From assembly GCA_037446575.1 (NCBI GenBank), contig JBBIII010000019.1:1-34208 (forward strand): a stretch of 34,208 bases of DNA, in the 5' to 3' direction. The notes under the pieces are model-generated. The model searched no databases. It was not told the DNA's origin and worked only from the letters and a program-made list of their open reading frames with translations. The position numbers and the translations under genes were made by a program. The stretch comes from JBBIII01 sp037446575. GTDB taxonomy: Bacteria > Bacteroidota > Ignavibacteria > UBA10030. How positions within the stretch are numbered: position 1 is the first letter of the stretch; the number at the start of each line of letters is the position of its first letter. Of this stretch, positions 8,214 through 17,595 are shown one piece after another.

Positions 8214-8735
8214 TCATTGAAGTTCAGATAAAAGGTAGGTAAGGTTTATACCTAAAAATTCTTTCCCCCGATAAAAGAATACCAATCCAACATATTCATT
8301 ACCAAGCTGCCAACGTCTAAATTCCGCTTCAATAGTGAAAAACAATTTTGATTTCTTCTCTTTTTTAGTTTCATATTTAATGCCGTATCGATTATTAAGA
8401 TATCTTTCTACTAAATGCAATAATTCAATGTTTGGTTGGGCAAATGCCACATCAATAAAATTTAATATTAGGTCGGAGCTTTTTTCTATAAACTTCAGTG
8501 TAATTATTGCTTTGGTATTCAATATTGTGTCTTCATAAGATAATGCCGAAGATGTTGTTTTTTTTATTTCTCTTTTCACGCCTATTGAATCGCGCGCTTC
8601 CTTCATACTCATTCCCCAACGCAAGTTTGCCATCGACGGGAAATCAGCCCCCTTGGCAGGTATCTGAGCTAATGCTCTTTCATTTTCTAATAATCCCATT
8701 ACAATCACAAGTATAAGTAATTTAATTATTTGCAT
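8214..8735 (-). CDS. Exported hypothetical protein
   Basis: A 173-residue protein with a signal peptide (MQIIKLLILVIVMGLLENERALAQ). An AGGAGA site four bases before the ATG fixes the start. The mature part begins with LRWGMSMKEARDSIG, a pattern seen in small periplasmic proteins of unknown function in which a WGMS-type opening precedes alternating strands and helices. It ends in an antiparallel-strand-like stretch (FRRWQLGNEYVGLVFFYRG). No function can be assigned. It precedes the YIP1-like fragment in the same direction. Confidence 0.7.
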   Translation of the reverse strand: MQIIKLLILVIVMGLLENERALAQIPAKGADFPSMANLRWGMSMKEARDSIGVKREIKKTTSSALSYEDTILNTKAIITLKFIEKSSDLILNFIDVAFAQPNIELLHLVERYLNNRYGIKYETKKEKKSKLFFTIEAEFRRWQLGNEYVGLVFFYRGKEFLGINLTYLLSELQ

Positions 8736-8890
8736 AGTATCTCCTATATTAATTATGATTCTACCATATACGAGTTAAAAGAATTTTCAAAGAAACTACC
8801 CCTTCCGTATTTATGTCCGGATGAGGCAATTTCTTCATTCAAATAAAACTTTTCCAATAAACCGACGCTTCCATTCTGATTTTATGCCGA

Positions 8891-9943
8891 TTACTTTATC
8901 ATATGTTTTCTTATAAAATCAGAAAATAATTTTTCATCATAATTATGTAGCTTTCCCACGCGTCTTTTACTTTCGTTATAGTTGCCAAACTTACCTGTTT
9001 CAAGATGAATCCATAATATTCCAGTATATGAATGTCTAAAATTAAAATCTTTGGGATTAATTTTTTCAATCGTATAAATATCTTTTTGATAACTATCCAT
9101 GTTTTGTATAGCGATTGTTCTGGGAAATTCAGCGCTTTTTATTTCCTTCCATGAGTCTCCAACATATTTGAAAAATTTAAAAGATGAGAGTTTGCTGAAA
9201 TCCCACCGTCCGTATTCTGTTACGCCAAAATCTATTTCAACTAAATACAAATTTCCATTAAACTCATTAATAATTATCGGATAAAACCATGTTTCTCGTA
9301 TAAATGTTTTTCCATTCTTAACCCATCGAAAAATTTCTTTCTCTTCTTTTCCAAATGGGAAAATAAGAATGTATCTGAACTTCGAGTACTCTCTTTTGAC
9401 TCGCACCTGTGAGCCATCATAAAATTCTATAACTAATGGTGAAGTGTATATTTTATTAAAAAATGTATACCGAGGATATGCAAATAGCGCTATACAACAA
9501 GAAAATAAAACCGCTAAAAATAAATAAACAATTATTTTTCTTTTATCTATTGTCTTTTTTAAAAGAAACTTGATCGAAAAAAATAAAAAGGCTAAAGCAC
9601 AAATTAAGGAGACAAGAAAACCGCGCCTCAAAAAAAATTCAGTTTCGTAGTATTCCGATAATTTTCCAATTGGAATGAATAACAAAAACCATAACAGCCC
9701 TAATACTCCGAAAGAAGCTAAAATAGAAATGGTTAGCCAAACGACTTTAATCGCCTTATTTTTTCCTTCCGATTTTCTTGCAACGAACTTCTTTGCTAAA
9801 ACCCAAAAACAGATTGTACAAATTAGCGACACAATAAAAGCTGTTACTACTAAACGTCCCATTCCTTCGGGATCGTGCGCATATGCAGGCGTAAATAATC
9901 CAAAAGTAGTAATCAATATCAAAACGCTTTGTCTTCTTAACAT
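8891..9943 (-). CDS. Hypothetical multi-pass membrane protein
   Basis: The ATG at 9943 is preferred because it begins a signal-like segment (MLRRQSVLILITTFGLFTPAYA); the longer frame starts with TTG at 9976. Four hydrophobic helices fill the first half (for example LVVTAFIVSLICTICFWVLA and IIVYLFLAVLFSCCIALFAY). The second half, about 190 residues, is polar and probably outside the membrane, rich in aromatic strands (ETWFYPIIINEFNGNLYLVEIDFG). No family recognised. The gene stands alone, with about 150 bases on each side. Confidence 0.65.
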   Translation of the reverse strand: MLRRQSVLILITTFGLFTPAYAHDPEGMGRLVVTAFIVSLICTICFWVLAKKFVARKSEGKNKAIKVVWLTISILASFGVLGLLWFLLFIPIGKLSEYYETEFFLRRGFLVSLICALAFLFFSIKFLLKKTIDKRKIIVYLFLAVLFSCCIALFAYPRYTFFNKIYTSPLVIEFYDGSQVRVKREYSKFRYILIFPFGKEEKEIFRWVKNGKTFIRETWFYPIIINEFNGNLYLVEIDFGVTEYGRWDFSKLSSFKFFKYVGDSWKEIKSAEFPRTIAIQNMDSYQKDIYTIEKINPKDFNFRHSYTGILWIHLETGKFGNYNESKRRVGKLHNYDEKLFSDFIRKHMIK

Positions 9944-10097
9944 ATTGTTTAAGACTTTGAAATTAATTATCCCCAAAATGCAAATAATTCTGTTGATTTT
10001 ATAATATCAAACCGTGTCATTTATAAATGATGCGTTATTAACTCCGACGATTGAATGCGATATAACAATTTATTGTTGGCAAGCCTCATTATCAATT

Positions 10098-11525
10098 CTA
10101 TGAAAGACGCCTCTTCTTTACGGGCGGCTTACTCATCACTTCATCTTTTATGGATAGAAGATATTGAAACGCCGCATCATGGTCATTTGGTATTATACCA
10201 TCCAAAATTGCATCCGTTATTTTATCTTTCAGAACGCCTACCATCGGTCCTTCTGCCAATCCGCACACCTGCATAATTTCTTCGCCACGTAACGGCGGCT
10301 GCCAATTCCGGAGTCGATCTTTCTCTTCCACCTCTTTCAACTTCTTAATTACAACTTCATAATTGTTATGAAATTGTTTAATAAGTTTTTGGTTTTTAGA
10401 GGTAATATCCGCTTTGCACAACGCCATAAGATCGTCAATATCGTTGCCGGCTTCAAACAACAATCGGCGGATGGCGGAATCTGTAACGCCATTATCCACT
10501 AATGCCTGCGGGCGGAGATGAAGACGAATCAATTTCTCTACATAAGATATATTTTCCATTGGGAGGCGCATTCTTTTAAAAATATTTTTAACCATACGAG
10601 CGCCAATTTCTTCATGCCCGTAGAATGTCCACCCTGTTTCTGGATTAAAATTTTTAGTCTTTGGTTTTGCAATATCATGTAGAAGCGCCGCCATTCTTAG
10701 CCATAAATTGTCAGAAATAGCAGATATCTGATCTACAACTTGCAACGTATGACGAAATACATCTTTATGGTGATAATCATTCTTTTGTTCTACACCAGCC
10801 ATTTGAGCAACTTCCGGAAAAACTACATTCATTACGCCCGAATCATACATAATTTGAAGTCCGATGGAAGGTTTAGGACTCGAAATAATTTTAAGGAATT
10901 CATCTGTTATTCGTTCTTGCGAAACAATTTTTAAGCGTTCAGCCATTATTTTCATCGCTTCGAATACTTTTGGCTCGATTTCAAATGAAAGCTGAGAAGC
11001 AAATCTTGCGGCGCGCATAATTCGTAGCGGATCATCATTAAAAGTAGACGCGGGTTCGAGCGGAGTGCGGAGAATTTTCTTTTTTAGATCTTCTCTTCCA
11101 TTAAATAAATCGATTATTTCGCCAAACGAATTTTTATTCAAACTTGCCGCGAGCGCATTCACAGTAAAATCGCGCCTCATCATATCATCTTCAAAAGCGC
11201 CGAATTCAACTTTCGGCTTGCGCGAATTTTTTTTGTAGCTTTCTTTACGCGCTCCGACAAATTCTATTTTTCTATCTTCCAAAGGAAGCATTGCCGTGCC
11301 AAAATTTTCGAATAAAACAAGATTTGTCTTTCCGAGTTCTTTTGCAATTATTTTAGCAAATTCAATTCCATCGCCTATAACGAGTACATCAGTATCTTTG
11401 ACCTCCTTGCCGAGTAAAAAATCCCTAACATGCCCGCCAACAACATAAGTCTCTATTTTCTTCGCATCAGCAACAGCTCCGATTTGTTTTAAAACTGCTT
11501 CTTTTATTTCAATCTTCTTGATCAC
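10098..11525 (-). CDS. CCA tRNA nucleotidyltransferase / poly(A) polymerase family with HD domain
   Basis: A class II nucleotidyltransferase, 475 residues, acting on tRNA 3' ends in the cytoplasm. The head domain has GGHVRDFLLG (30-39) and the metal-binding DTD (44-46). The RRDFTVNALA motif and DPLRIMRAARFASQL, the neck-domain signature, follow. An HD domain (HHKDVFRHTLQVVD, then AALLHDIAKP) suggests added phosphohydrolase activity. The start codon is GTG, overlapping the TGA of the oxidoreductase gene by four bases (GTGA), so the two are coupled. CCA-adding versus A-adding specificity cannot be settled from sequence here. Confidence 0.93.
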   Translation of the reverse strand: MIKKIEIKEAVLKQIGAVADAKKIETYVVGGHVRDFLLGKEVKDTDVLVIGDGIEFAKIIAKELGKTNLVLFENFGTAMLPLEDRKIEFVGARKESYKKNSRKPKVEFGAFEDDMMRRDFTVNALAASLNKNSFGEIIDLFNGREDLKKKILRTPLEPASTFNDDPLRIMRAARFASQLSFEIEPKVFEAMKIMAERLKIVSQERITDEFLKIISSPKPSIGLQIMYDSGVMNVVFPEVAQMAGVEQKNDYHHKDVFRHTLQVVDQISAISDNLWLRMAALLHDIAKPKTKNFNPETGWTFYGHEEIGARMVKNIFKRMRLPMENISYVEKLIRLHLRPQALVDNGVTDSAIRRLLFEAGNDIDDLMALCKADITSKNQKLIKQFHNNYEVVIKKLKEVEEKDRLRNWQPPLRGEEIMQVCGLAEGPMVGVLKDKITDAILDGIIPNDHDAAFQYLLSIKDEVMSKPPVKKRRLS

Positions 11526-12520
11526 TTTACAGATACGATTTTTTGGGATTGAATTTTCTCCAATATTTCCTGCGCTACTTCCAAAGCATGCAAACCGTCG
11601 GCGCCAGTAACTGGCGGATCGGTGTCATTACGAATTGATTTCAAAAATTGTTCTAGTTCATATTTAAGCGCGTTCACTTCTTTAATTTCAGGTTGTTCAT
11701 ACACTATCACTCTTTTATTCTGTCCTTCATCTATTTTGCCAAGCATCATAGTTGGTTTAACATTTGGCGTGTTTTCATCAACTATACGAAAGACTTCCGC
11801 TAAACCCTGCGCAAAGTCAATCGAAATATATGCATCATGCTGAAACAACCGCATTTTGCGCATTTTATTTTGAGATATCCGGCTTGCAGTTACATTTGCA
11901 ACACAACCATTTTCGAATTGAAGCCGAGCATTCGCGATATCTGGCGTATCGGAAATAACGGCGACGCCGTTTGCGTCAATGCGTACAACTTTCGATTTAA
12001 CCAAGCTTAGTATCAGATCGATATCATGAATCATTAGATCTAATACAACCGCCACATCCGAACCACGCGGATTGAACTGCGCTAATCGGTGCGATTCGAT
12101 GAATAACGGATTTAGATTATAAGGTTCTAAAGCAAGTATAGCTGGATTAAATCTTTCTATATGACCGACTTGAAGTTTCAACCCTTTTCCGGCGGCTTGT
12201 TCTACTAATTCTCTCGCCTGTTCAATGGAAGCCGTAATTGGTTTTTCAATTAACAGATGCACTCCGCGCATTAGAACCTGCTTTGCAACATCGTAATGGG
12301 CTTGTGTAACAGTTGCTACGCTTACCGCATCTACCTCTGTCAATAATTCATCTATACTCGCAAATGATTTTATTTTAAATTCTTCTGCAATTTTTTCCGC
12401 TTTCATTTTATCAATATCATGAACTCCGATCAGTCGAGCAGATGAAATTTGCGAGTACATTTTTAAATGAAGACTTCCCAAATGCCCAACACCGATTATG
12501 CCAACTTTTAGCGGTTCCAT
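11522..12520 (-). CDS. Gfo/Idh/MocA-family NAD(P)-dependent oxidoreductase
   Basis: A 332-residue sugar-type dehydrogenase. The N-terminal Rossmann motif is VGIIGVGHLGSLHLK (6-20), the EKP catalytic motif lies at 92-94 (LLIEKPIT), and VLDLMIHDIDLILSL carries the conserved catalytic HD. The HDIDLILSL style resembles UDP-GlcNAc 3-dehydrogenases (GnnA type) of lipid A amide-linkage pathways, but no partner aminotransferase or LpxA is in view, so the substrate is left open. An AGGAA site precedes the ATG. It lies 12 bases after the T9SS plug-domain gene and overlaps the nucleotidyltransferase gene. Confidence 0.88.
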   Translation of the reverse strand: MEPLKVGIIGVGHLGSLHLKMYSQISSARLIGVHDIDKMKAEKIAEEFKIKSFASIDELLTEVDAVSVATVTQAHYDVAKQVLMRGVHLLIEKPITASIEQARELVEQAAGKGLKLQVGHIERFNPAILALEPYNLNPLFIESHRLAQFNPRGSDVAVVLDLMIHDIDLILSLVKSKVVRIDANGVAVISDTPDIANARLQFENGCVANVTASRISQNKMRKMRLFQHDAYISIDFAQGLAEVFRIVDENTPNVKPTMMLGKIDEGQNKRVIVYEQPEIKEVNALKYELEQFLKSIRNDTDPPVTGADGLHALEVAQEILEKIQSQKIVSVK

Positions 12521-12532
12521 TTAATTTCCTTT

Positions 12533-13822
12533 CTAATATGAAGTTGGTTTTATTCCACCTAAACTTTTTTTCTGCACGGCAAGCAATATCCTATCGTAAC
12601 CGCCTAAACTTGTATCGTGATAATATAGCAAAGCTGTATAAACATTATTTGTACGCCAATCATTGCCTTCTAACGCGATCCAATCATTTCCGTTAAAAAC
12701 GTATTGATAATCATAAGCTCCGCGTCTTAGCGATGCCAATAGCTCGTAATGTTTATTGTTTGGATTGTATTTCAAACGCCATTTTTCATCAATTTTCCAG
12801 TTATTAAAATCGCCTACAACATAAATCACATCATTTGTATTTTCTTCTGGCCGCACAAGTTCAAATTGAAATTGCACATAGTCGGCATAACGGTTGCCAT
12901 GTATAAGTGTTGACGAACCGTTATAATCATCGCTTCCAATTTGCATCCATCTGCTTAAGTCAACTCCATCGCGTCTTTTTAATATTTTATTAGGCGGATA
13001 AAAATCTATACTGCTAATATCTAATCGCCTGTAACTATTACCGGGTAAAAGATTATCGATAACAAATTTGAGTTTTCTTGTACCCCAACCTTCGATATAT
13101 GTGTTTGGATTATCATCTTCAATCTCTATTTTATGGGGGGGCTCAATTTGGCGATTCTTAAAAATGTACACTGTCTTTATTAAATTAGGAATAAGCGGCA
13201 AATCATTGTTTTTGCTTAACTCTAATACATTAAACGATAGCGTTAACTTGTTCACTTGATTTATTGGTGAATTTTCAGATGGCAAATAACGATTAAATAT
13301 AGCTAAACCAGAATCTGAAATTCTTTCAGCGGCAAAAAATTTTCCTTCGCCAAGCAATTCTTTTTTGTTGTTATCCCATATCTCAAACTTGTAATTGCCA
13401 GAATACTTTAAACTTGCAAAATCTATCATACCCGGCACAGCCGATGGAGACGGATTTGGAATTCGCAACGAATATGTCCAACTATAATTCAAAACTCCAA
13501 TAGGGGCTTTTTCATAAGGTATTTGAGTTCTGGAATAATTTCTAAATTCATCGTTTATAAAAGCTGATTGTGTAACGTTCCAATCCCGATCGCAATGCAC
13601 TAACTTAACAAAGAAATTTTCGGGATATGCGTTATCGACATCAAAATAAATTGTTAACGGTTGAGCTTCTAAAAGCACAACAGGGAATTTTGCTTCAGCA
13701 ATTCCCTCTACTCTTATTCCTTTTATTCGCTCTGAATATATTATTTGCGAAAATAGCTTCGATGCAGATATACTGCAAAAAAATAAAATCCAAGCAATGT
13801 TAGCTACATATAATTTAATCAA
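12533..13822 (-). CDS. Type IX secretion plug-domain protein (DUF5103)
   Basis: A 429-residue exported protein. After a signal peptide (about 1-25, ending KLFSQ) it shows the DUF5103 opening IKGIRVEGIAEAKFPVVLLE, then LVHCDRDWNVTQSAF and repeated beta-sandwich segments. The family includes the T9SS Plug protein, which in Flavobacterium closes the periplasmic side of the SprA translocon. A C-terminal segment (VIYVVGDFNNWKIDEKW) resembles an AMPK/CBM48-type E-set fold. The start codon is TTG with an AGGA site, and it overlaps the end of the HAD gene by eight bases. Its presence agrees with the two T9SS cargo proteins elsewhere in the window. Confidence 0.88.
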   Translation of the reverse strand: MIKLYVANIAWILFFCSISASKLFSQIIYSERIKGIRVEGIAEAKFPVVLLEAQPLTIYFDVDNAYPENFFVKLVHCDRDWNVTQSAFINDEFRNYSRTQIPYEKAPIGVLNYSWTYSLRIPNPSPSAVPGMIDFASLKYSGNYKFEIWDNNKKELLGEGKFFAAERISDSGLAIFNRYLPSENSPINQVNKLTLSFNVLELSKNNDLPLIPNLIKTVYIFKNRQIEPPHKIEIEDDNPNTYIEGWGTRKLKFVIDNLLPGNSYRRLDISSIDFYPPNKILKRRDGVDLSRWMQIGSDDYNGSSTLIHGNRYADYVQFQFELVRPEENTNDVIYVVGDFNNWKIDEKWRLKYNPNNKHYELLASLRRGAYDYQYVFNGNDWIALEGNDWRTNNVYTALLYYHDTSLGGYDRILLAVQKKSLGGIKPTSY

Positions 13823-14477
13823 ATTGTTTCCTCAACCATTCGTAAAATTCTTCAATGTTATAAAACACAAAATCTGTTTCCATTCGTAAAACATCATCTT
13901 TAGAATATGAATCCCAAATAACAGCGGCAATATTTATGCCGGCATCGTGTGAAGCTTTAATATCTGAGACCGCATCTCCCACCATCAAAACTTCGTCTGG
14001 TTGCAGTGAAAAATAATCCATAATCTTGTGCAAACCCTCAGCCGATGGTTTTCTATTAACAACGTCGTTTCCTGTAATAATCAAATCAAAATATTTTTTA
14101 ATGTGAAATTCTTCAAGCGTAATTTCCGTTGTATGAATGCCTTTACCTGTGAATAATGCAAGTTTTCTCGCACGTTCTTTTGTATAGCTCAGGATTTTTT
14201 CGATGCCGGGATATAACCGCGCTAATCGAGAATGATTGGAGTGATAAAAATCTAAATACTCTTTCATTACTTCATCTATCTTTTCCTCATTCACAATCGC
14301 CAACAAAGCTTCCTCCTCAGGCGGACCAAACATAGCATGAATTTCCGGAATAGAATAGGTTTTACCTGAATACTTTTTCGCAATATAATTAAACGAATCA
14401 TAAATAAGTTGATTCGTCTCTGTTAACGTCCCATCCATGTCAAAAACAATACATTTCAGATGCTTCAAGTATCTCAC
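13815..14477 (-). CDS. HAD-superfamily hydrolase (subfamily IA phosphatase)
   Basis: A 220-residue cytoplasmic phosphatase of the phosphoglycolate-phosphatase / PpaX / beta-phosphoglucomutase group. Motif I is FDMDGTLTE with nucleophile Asp13 and Asp15; motif II is the Thr in LALFTGKG; motif III is the Lys in NRKPSAEG; motif IV is MVGDAVSDIKAS. An alpha-helical cap lies between motifs I and II. The start codon appears to be GTG at 14477. It heads the four-gene operon running into the T9SS plug-domain gene. Substrate unknown. Confidence 0.88.
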   Translation of the reverse strand: MRYLKHLKCIVFDMDGTLTETNQLIYDSFNYIAKKYSGKTYSIPEIHAMFGPPEEEALLAIVNEEKIDEVMKEYLDFYHSNHSRLARLYPGIEKILSYTKERARKLALFTGKGIHTTEITLEEFHIKKYFDLIITGNDVVNRKPSAEGLHKIMDYFSLQPDEVLMVGDAVSDIKASHDAGINIAAVIWDSYSKDDVLRMETDFVFYNIEEFYEWLRKQFD

Positions 14478-14615
14478 CTTGTCGTTTATACAAATAGAAT
14501 AAAGCGTCTATCAAATAATAAGTCGCTTTATAATCGGATATTATAATAAAATATACTTATCCTTTTTAATTGGCACAACAGGTAAAATTCAAATTAGCCG
14601 CCCATTATAAATCAA

Positions 14616-15404
14616 TTATGGTAAAACTACTTCCCCAATATTCTTTATTTCTTTTGGTTTTACAATAACAGAATCAATAACAACTTTTTGATACGAAGAT
14701 TCATTGAATGGGGCGACCATTATGCTGTAAGTATTAGCTGGAATTCCTGATAAAAGAAATTCACCTCCAAATAAAGTGTCATTTATCGTTCTCACAGTAT
14801 CTCCAAGTATCGTTGTTGAAATAATTGCATATACAGAATTTCTACTTGAATTAACAACTGTTCCTTTTATCCATCCAGTTAAGCTTACATCCTGAACCCG
14901 AAACTTTGGATTAAAATAATATAACATTCCAGTTTTACTAACCGATTTATATACATCAATATCAAAAGCCAATTCACAATGCTTTGTCGGAGAAATCTCG
15001 AAACTACAATCTTGAATAAATCCATTTTGAAGGACATTATTTTGTTCAAACAGAACCGTAGTTCCATTATTAGTTATAGAGCATGGTCCAAATTGAAGTT
15101 TAATTTTATCATATTTACCTATAGGCACTTTACTCAAAACTAGTTGAGCATAATTACCATTACGCAGAAGCAACAAATCGATATTTCTGATTGATTCTCT
15201 GTTTGCTACAAACCAACCCACTTCGGCAGAAGAATTAGCGTTATGAATAGAGACTGTTTCAATATCAATTTTGACCTTTTGATAAAAAGCAGGAGCATCA
15301 ACAAGAATTATATTAAGTACGCCAAGCTCGTCTGCATTATAAGATTGATTGCAAGATTGCATTAAAAAAATAATAACGACAGGTAATAATATTTTTTTTC
15401 TCAT
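14616..15404 (-). CDS. DUF4382 lipoprotein
   Basis: A 262-residue surface or periplasmic lipoprotein. The signal ends at LMQSC (Cys17), a Bacteroidota-style lipobox. The DUF4382 domain is recognised from GVLNIILVDAPAFYQKVKIDIETVSIH and LVLSKVPIGKYDKIKLQFG, and it is followed by a carboxypeptidase-regulatory-like strand domain (about 170-260, GTVVNSSRNSVYAIIS and FLLSGIPANTYSIMVAPF). The function of DUF4382 is not known. An AGGAG site precedes the ATG. The gene is transcribed away from the rRNA methyltransferase gene with a 131-base shared upstream region. Confidence 0.8.
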   Translation of the reverse strand: MRKKILLPVVIIFLMQSCNQSYNADELGVLNIILVDAPAFYQKVKIDIETVSIHNANSSAEVGWFVANRESIRNIDLLLLRNGNYAQLVLSKVPIGKYDKIKLQFGPCSITNNGTTVLFEQNNVLQNGFIQDCSFEISPTKHCELAFDIDVYKSVSKTGMLYYFNPKFRVQDVSLTGWIKGTVVNSSRNSVYAIISTTILGDTVRTINDTLFGGEFLLSGIPANTYSIMVAPFNESSYQKVVIDSVIVKPKEIKNIGEVVLP

Positions 15405-15535
15405 ATACTCCTACGTCAAATTGTTTTAAACTTTGATATTCCAATTTATTATCTTTTAGTTCAATGTAAAGTCCAATTCTCACATCTACCCCCTTCGCTT
15501 GCATCTACTTTAAAAACTGGCTAATTTATTACATA

Positions 15536-16708
15536 ATGATCTGGAAAAAACAAGTAATATTGAAGAAAGATGAAGAGCATCGTCTCACTTTAGGGCATCA
15601 GTGGATATTTAGCAATGAAGTAGCGGAAACACGTAATGATCCGAAAGCCGGAGAAGTTGTAGAATTACTCCGATACGACGGTAAATTTTTAGGTGTTGGT
15701 TTTTATCATCCCAATTCACTTATTGCTTTTAGACTTTTAACAGCCGAGCAGAGAGAAATTAATTACGACTTTTTTGAAGAGCGTATAGAGCAAGCGTTCG
15801 GACTACGGAAAATATTATATCCAAAGTCCGAAACTTATCGACTCGTTCATGGTGAAGGAGATTTTTTACCGGGCTTAATAATTGATAAATACAACGAGTT
15901 TATTTCACTGCAAGTTCTATCAGCTGGCATGGAATTATATACGCCAATTATATGCGATGTTCTTGATAACATTTTTCATCCGAAGGCAATAGTCGCACGA
16001 AACGACGTAGCAATTCGTGCGCTCGAAGGATTACCTATTGAAAAGAAAATACTTAGAGGAAACCCGAGCATTACAATAATAAACGACGACGTTGTAAAAT
16101 ATGAGATAGATATTTTGCAAGGGCAAAAAACCGGCTTTTTCCTTGACCAACGGGAGAACCGAAAACTAATTAATCGCTATGTAAAAGATGGAGCTGTGCT
16201 CGATTGTTTTTGCAATGAAGGTGGGTTCGCTTTGCATGCTTCAAACGCAGGAGCACAAATTGTAAATGGAATCGATATTTCTGAATCTGCAATTTTAAAA
16301 GCAAGGGTAAATGCAAGGTTAAATAATGCAGATGTAAAATTCGAAGTAGGCGAGGTTTTTGAAAAGCTGAAGAAATTTTTGGAAAACGAGAGCAGATTTG
16401 ACGCAATCATTCTTGATCCCCCCTCGTTCACAAAAAGTAAAAAGAATGTACCAGCGGCTTTACGCGGTTATAGAGAAATACATTTAGCGGCGCTCAAATT
16501 ATTAAACTCCGGCGGTTTATTGATAACATCATCTTGTTCGCACCATATTTCTGAAGCAATGTTTATTGAAGCCATTCAGCAAGCGGCGCTAAAAATTAAA
16601 CGGAAATTGCAACTTCTTGAGTTCAATGGCGCGTCTCCGGATCATCCGATTATTCCTTCAATGCCGGAGACAAAATATCTGAAATTTGCAATATTTGCCG
16701 CACAGTAG
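15536..16708 (+). CDS. Class I rRNA (cytosine-C5) methyltransferase, RlmI family
   Basis: A 390-residue SAM-dependent 23S rRNA methyltransferase. An N-terminal PUA domain (about 1-75: VILKKDEEHRLTLGHQWIFSNEV) is followed by the central EEHEA-like domain and a Rossmann methyltransferase domain. Landmarks are KTGFFLDQRENR, the SAM-binding DCFCNEGGFALHAS (about 222), and motif IV LDPPSFTKSKK. The TSSCSHH segment holds the catalytic-region Cys. In E. coli RlmI makes m5C1962. The ATG has no clear ribosome-binding site. It is one of only three plus-strand genes here. Confidence 0.92.
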   Translation: MIWKKQVILKKDEEHRLTLGHQWIFSNEVAETRNDPKAGEVVELLRYDGKFLGVGFYHPNSLIAFRLLTAEQREINYDFFEERIEQAFGLRKILYPKSETYRLVHGEGDFLPGLIIDKYNEFISLQVLSAGMELYTPIICDVLDNIFHPKAIVARNDVAIRALEGLPIEKKILRGNPSITIINDDVVKYEIDILQGQKTGFFLDQRENRKLINRYVKDGAVLDCFCNEGGFALHASNAGAQIVNGIDISESAILKARVNARLNNADVKFEVGEVFEKLKKFLENESRFDAIILDPPSFTKSKKNVPAALRGYREIHLAALKLLNSGGLLITSSCSHHISEAMFIEAIQQAALKIKRKLQLLEFNGASPDHPIIPSMPETKYLKFAIFAAQ

Positions 16709-16762
16709 AATAATGCTATTGGAATTTTTAAGATTGAAATACTGTTATAGGATTTTAGCTAT

Positions 16763-17512
16763 ATGAATTACTTCAAACATAAATATTTCACTTTATTTTA
16801 TTTTATATACATTTTATGTGTTGTAGACCTTAATGCTCAAGATTTTATTGCAACCGATACGACAATAATTTTTAAACCAGCGAATCCGAATTTAATTAGA
16901 CCTCATGGGTATTCACCAAACATTCAAGCGTGGGGGCTAGATTTACTAATGTCTAATAACGGTTTTGGGATTGGAGTTTTTTATCGTTATGAAATTTTTG
17001 ATGATTATTCGTTAATGATTAATTTTTTAATATCGGATGTAAAAGATGATGCCGAGTTTGAACGATATGACTATTATTATGGTTATAGCATAATTCCAGG
17101 CAAAAAGAATCGTTTATTGTTAATGCCTTTGATGGCAAGCATTCAGTACCGGCTTTTCAGCGAAGACATAATGGATAATTTCAGGCCGTATGTAACGGCA
17201 GGGTTAGGACCAACAATGGTTTTTGTTGCTCCCTATTCAAAATACTATATGTATCAACTTGGAAATAATTCGTGGATCGAGCAAGAAAAAATCGATTTCT
17301 TCTCCAGTCTAAAGTATGGAAAACTTAAATATACCTTAGGCGGTTTTGTTGGAGCTGGCGCATATTTCGGAATCGATAAAGGCTCTTTAACCGGCATTAG
17401 TATAAAATACATCTATGCACCATTTCCAGATGGAATTGAAGTTATGTACGGCGGATTTATTCGTAACTTTGGCGGCTTTTTTATAAACTTAACATTCGGT
17501 TCGTTGTTTTAA
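16763..17512 (+). CDS. Outer-membrane beta-barrel-like hypothetical protein
   Basis: A 249-residue exported protein with a signal peptide (FTLFYFIYILCVVDLNAQ). The mature region alternates polar and aromatic residues in strands (GFGIGVFYRYEIFDDYSLMINFLIS, RPYVTAGLGPTMVF, GGFVGAGAYFGIDKG) and ends in a strand with terminal Phe (FFINLTFGSLF), as outer-membrane barrels do. The pattern resembles small PorV/OmpW-like barrels but no family is certain. It follows the methyltransferase gene by 54 bases in the same direction. Confidence 0.7.
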   Translation: MNYFKHKYFTLFYFIYILCVVDLNAQDFIATDTTIIFKPANPNLIRPHGYSPNIQAWGLDLLMSNNGFGIGVFYRYEIFDDYSLMINFLISDVKDDAEFERYDYYYGYSIIPGKKNRLLLMPLMASIQYRLFSEDIMDNFRPYVTAGLGPTMVFVAPYSKYYMYQLGNNSWIEQEKIDFFSSLKYGKLKYTLGGFVGAGAYFGIDKGSLTGISIKYIYAPFPDGIEVMYGGFIRNFGGFFINLTFGSLF

Positions 17513-17536
17513 AATAAATTGATTTTTCTCCTACTT

Positions 17537-17594
17537 GCTGGGAGGGAGTTATCTTGCCCGCCGTAACATAGTGTAGGCGGGACTCCCGACCCAA
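17537..17594. repeat. REP-like palindrome, left arm of RAYT pair
   Basis: GCTGGGAGGGAG (17537-17548) and CTCCCGACCCAA (17583-17594) are the same two 12-mers found in reverse order and complement at 18159-18187. Between them lies an inner hairpin GCCCGCC / GGCGGG with a 13-base loop. This copy therefore equals the right copy plus about 29 extra bases. It ends two bases from the RAYT stop codon. Confidence 0.8.
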
Positions 17595-17595
17595 T

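Noticed and set aside
10064..10077. AACAAT-tt-ATTGTT palindrome after the nucleotidyltransferase gene as a terminator
   Set aside because: A 6-bp AT-only stem with a two-base loop and no T-run is too weak to call.
14500..14530. TAAAGCG / CGCTTTA inverted repeat between the DUF4382 and HAD genes
   Set aside because: Seven base pairs around a 17-base loop without a T-run; could be chance.
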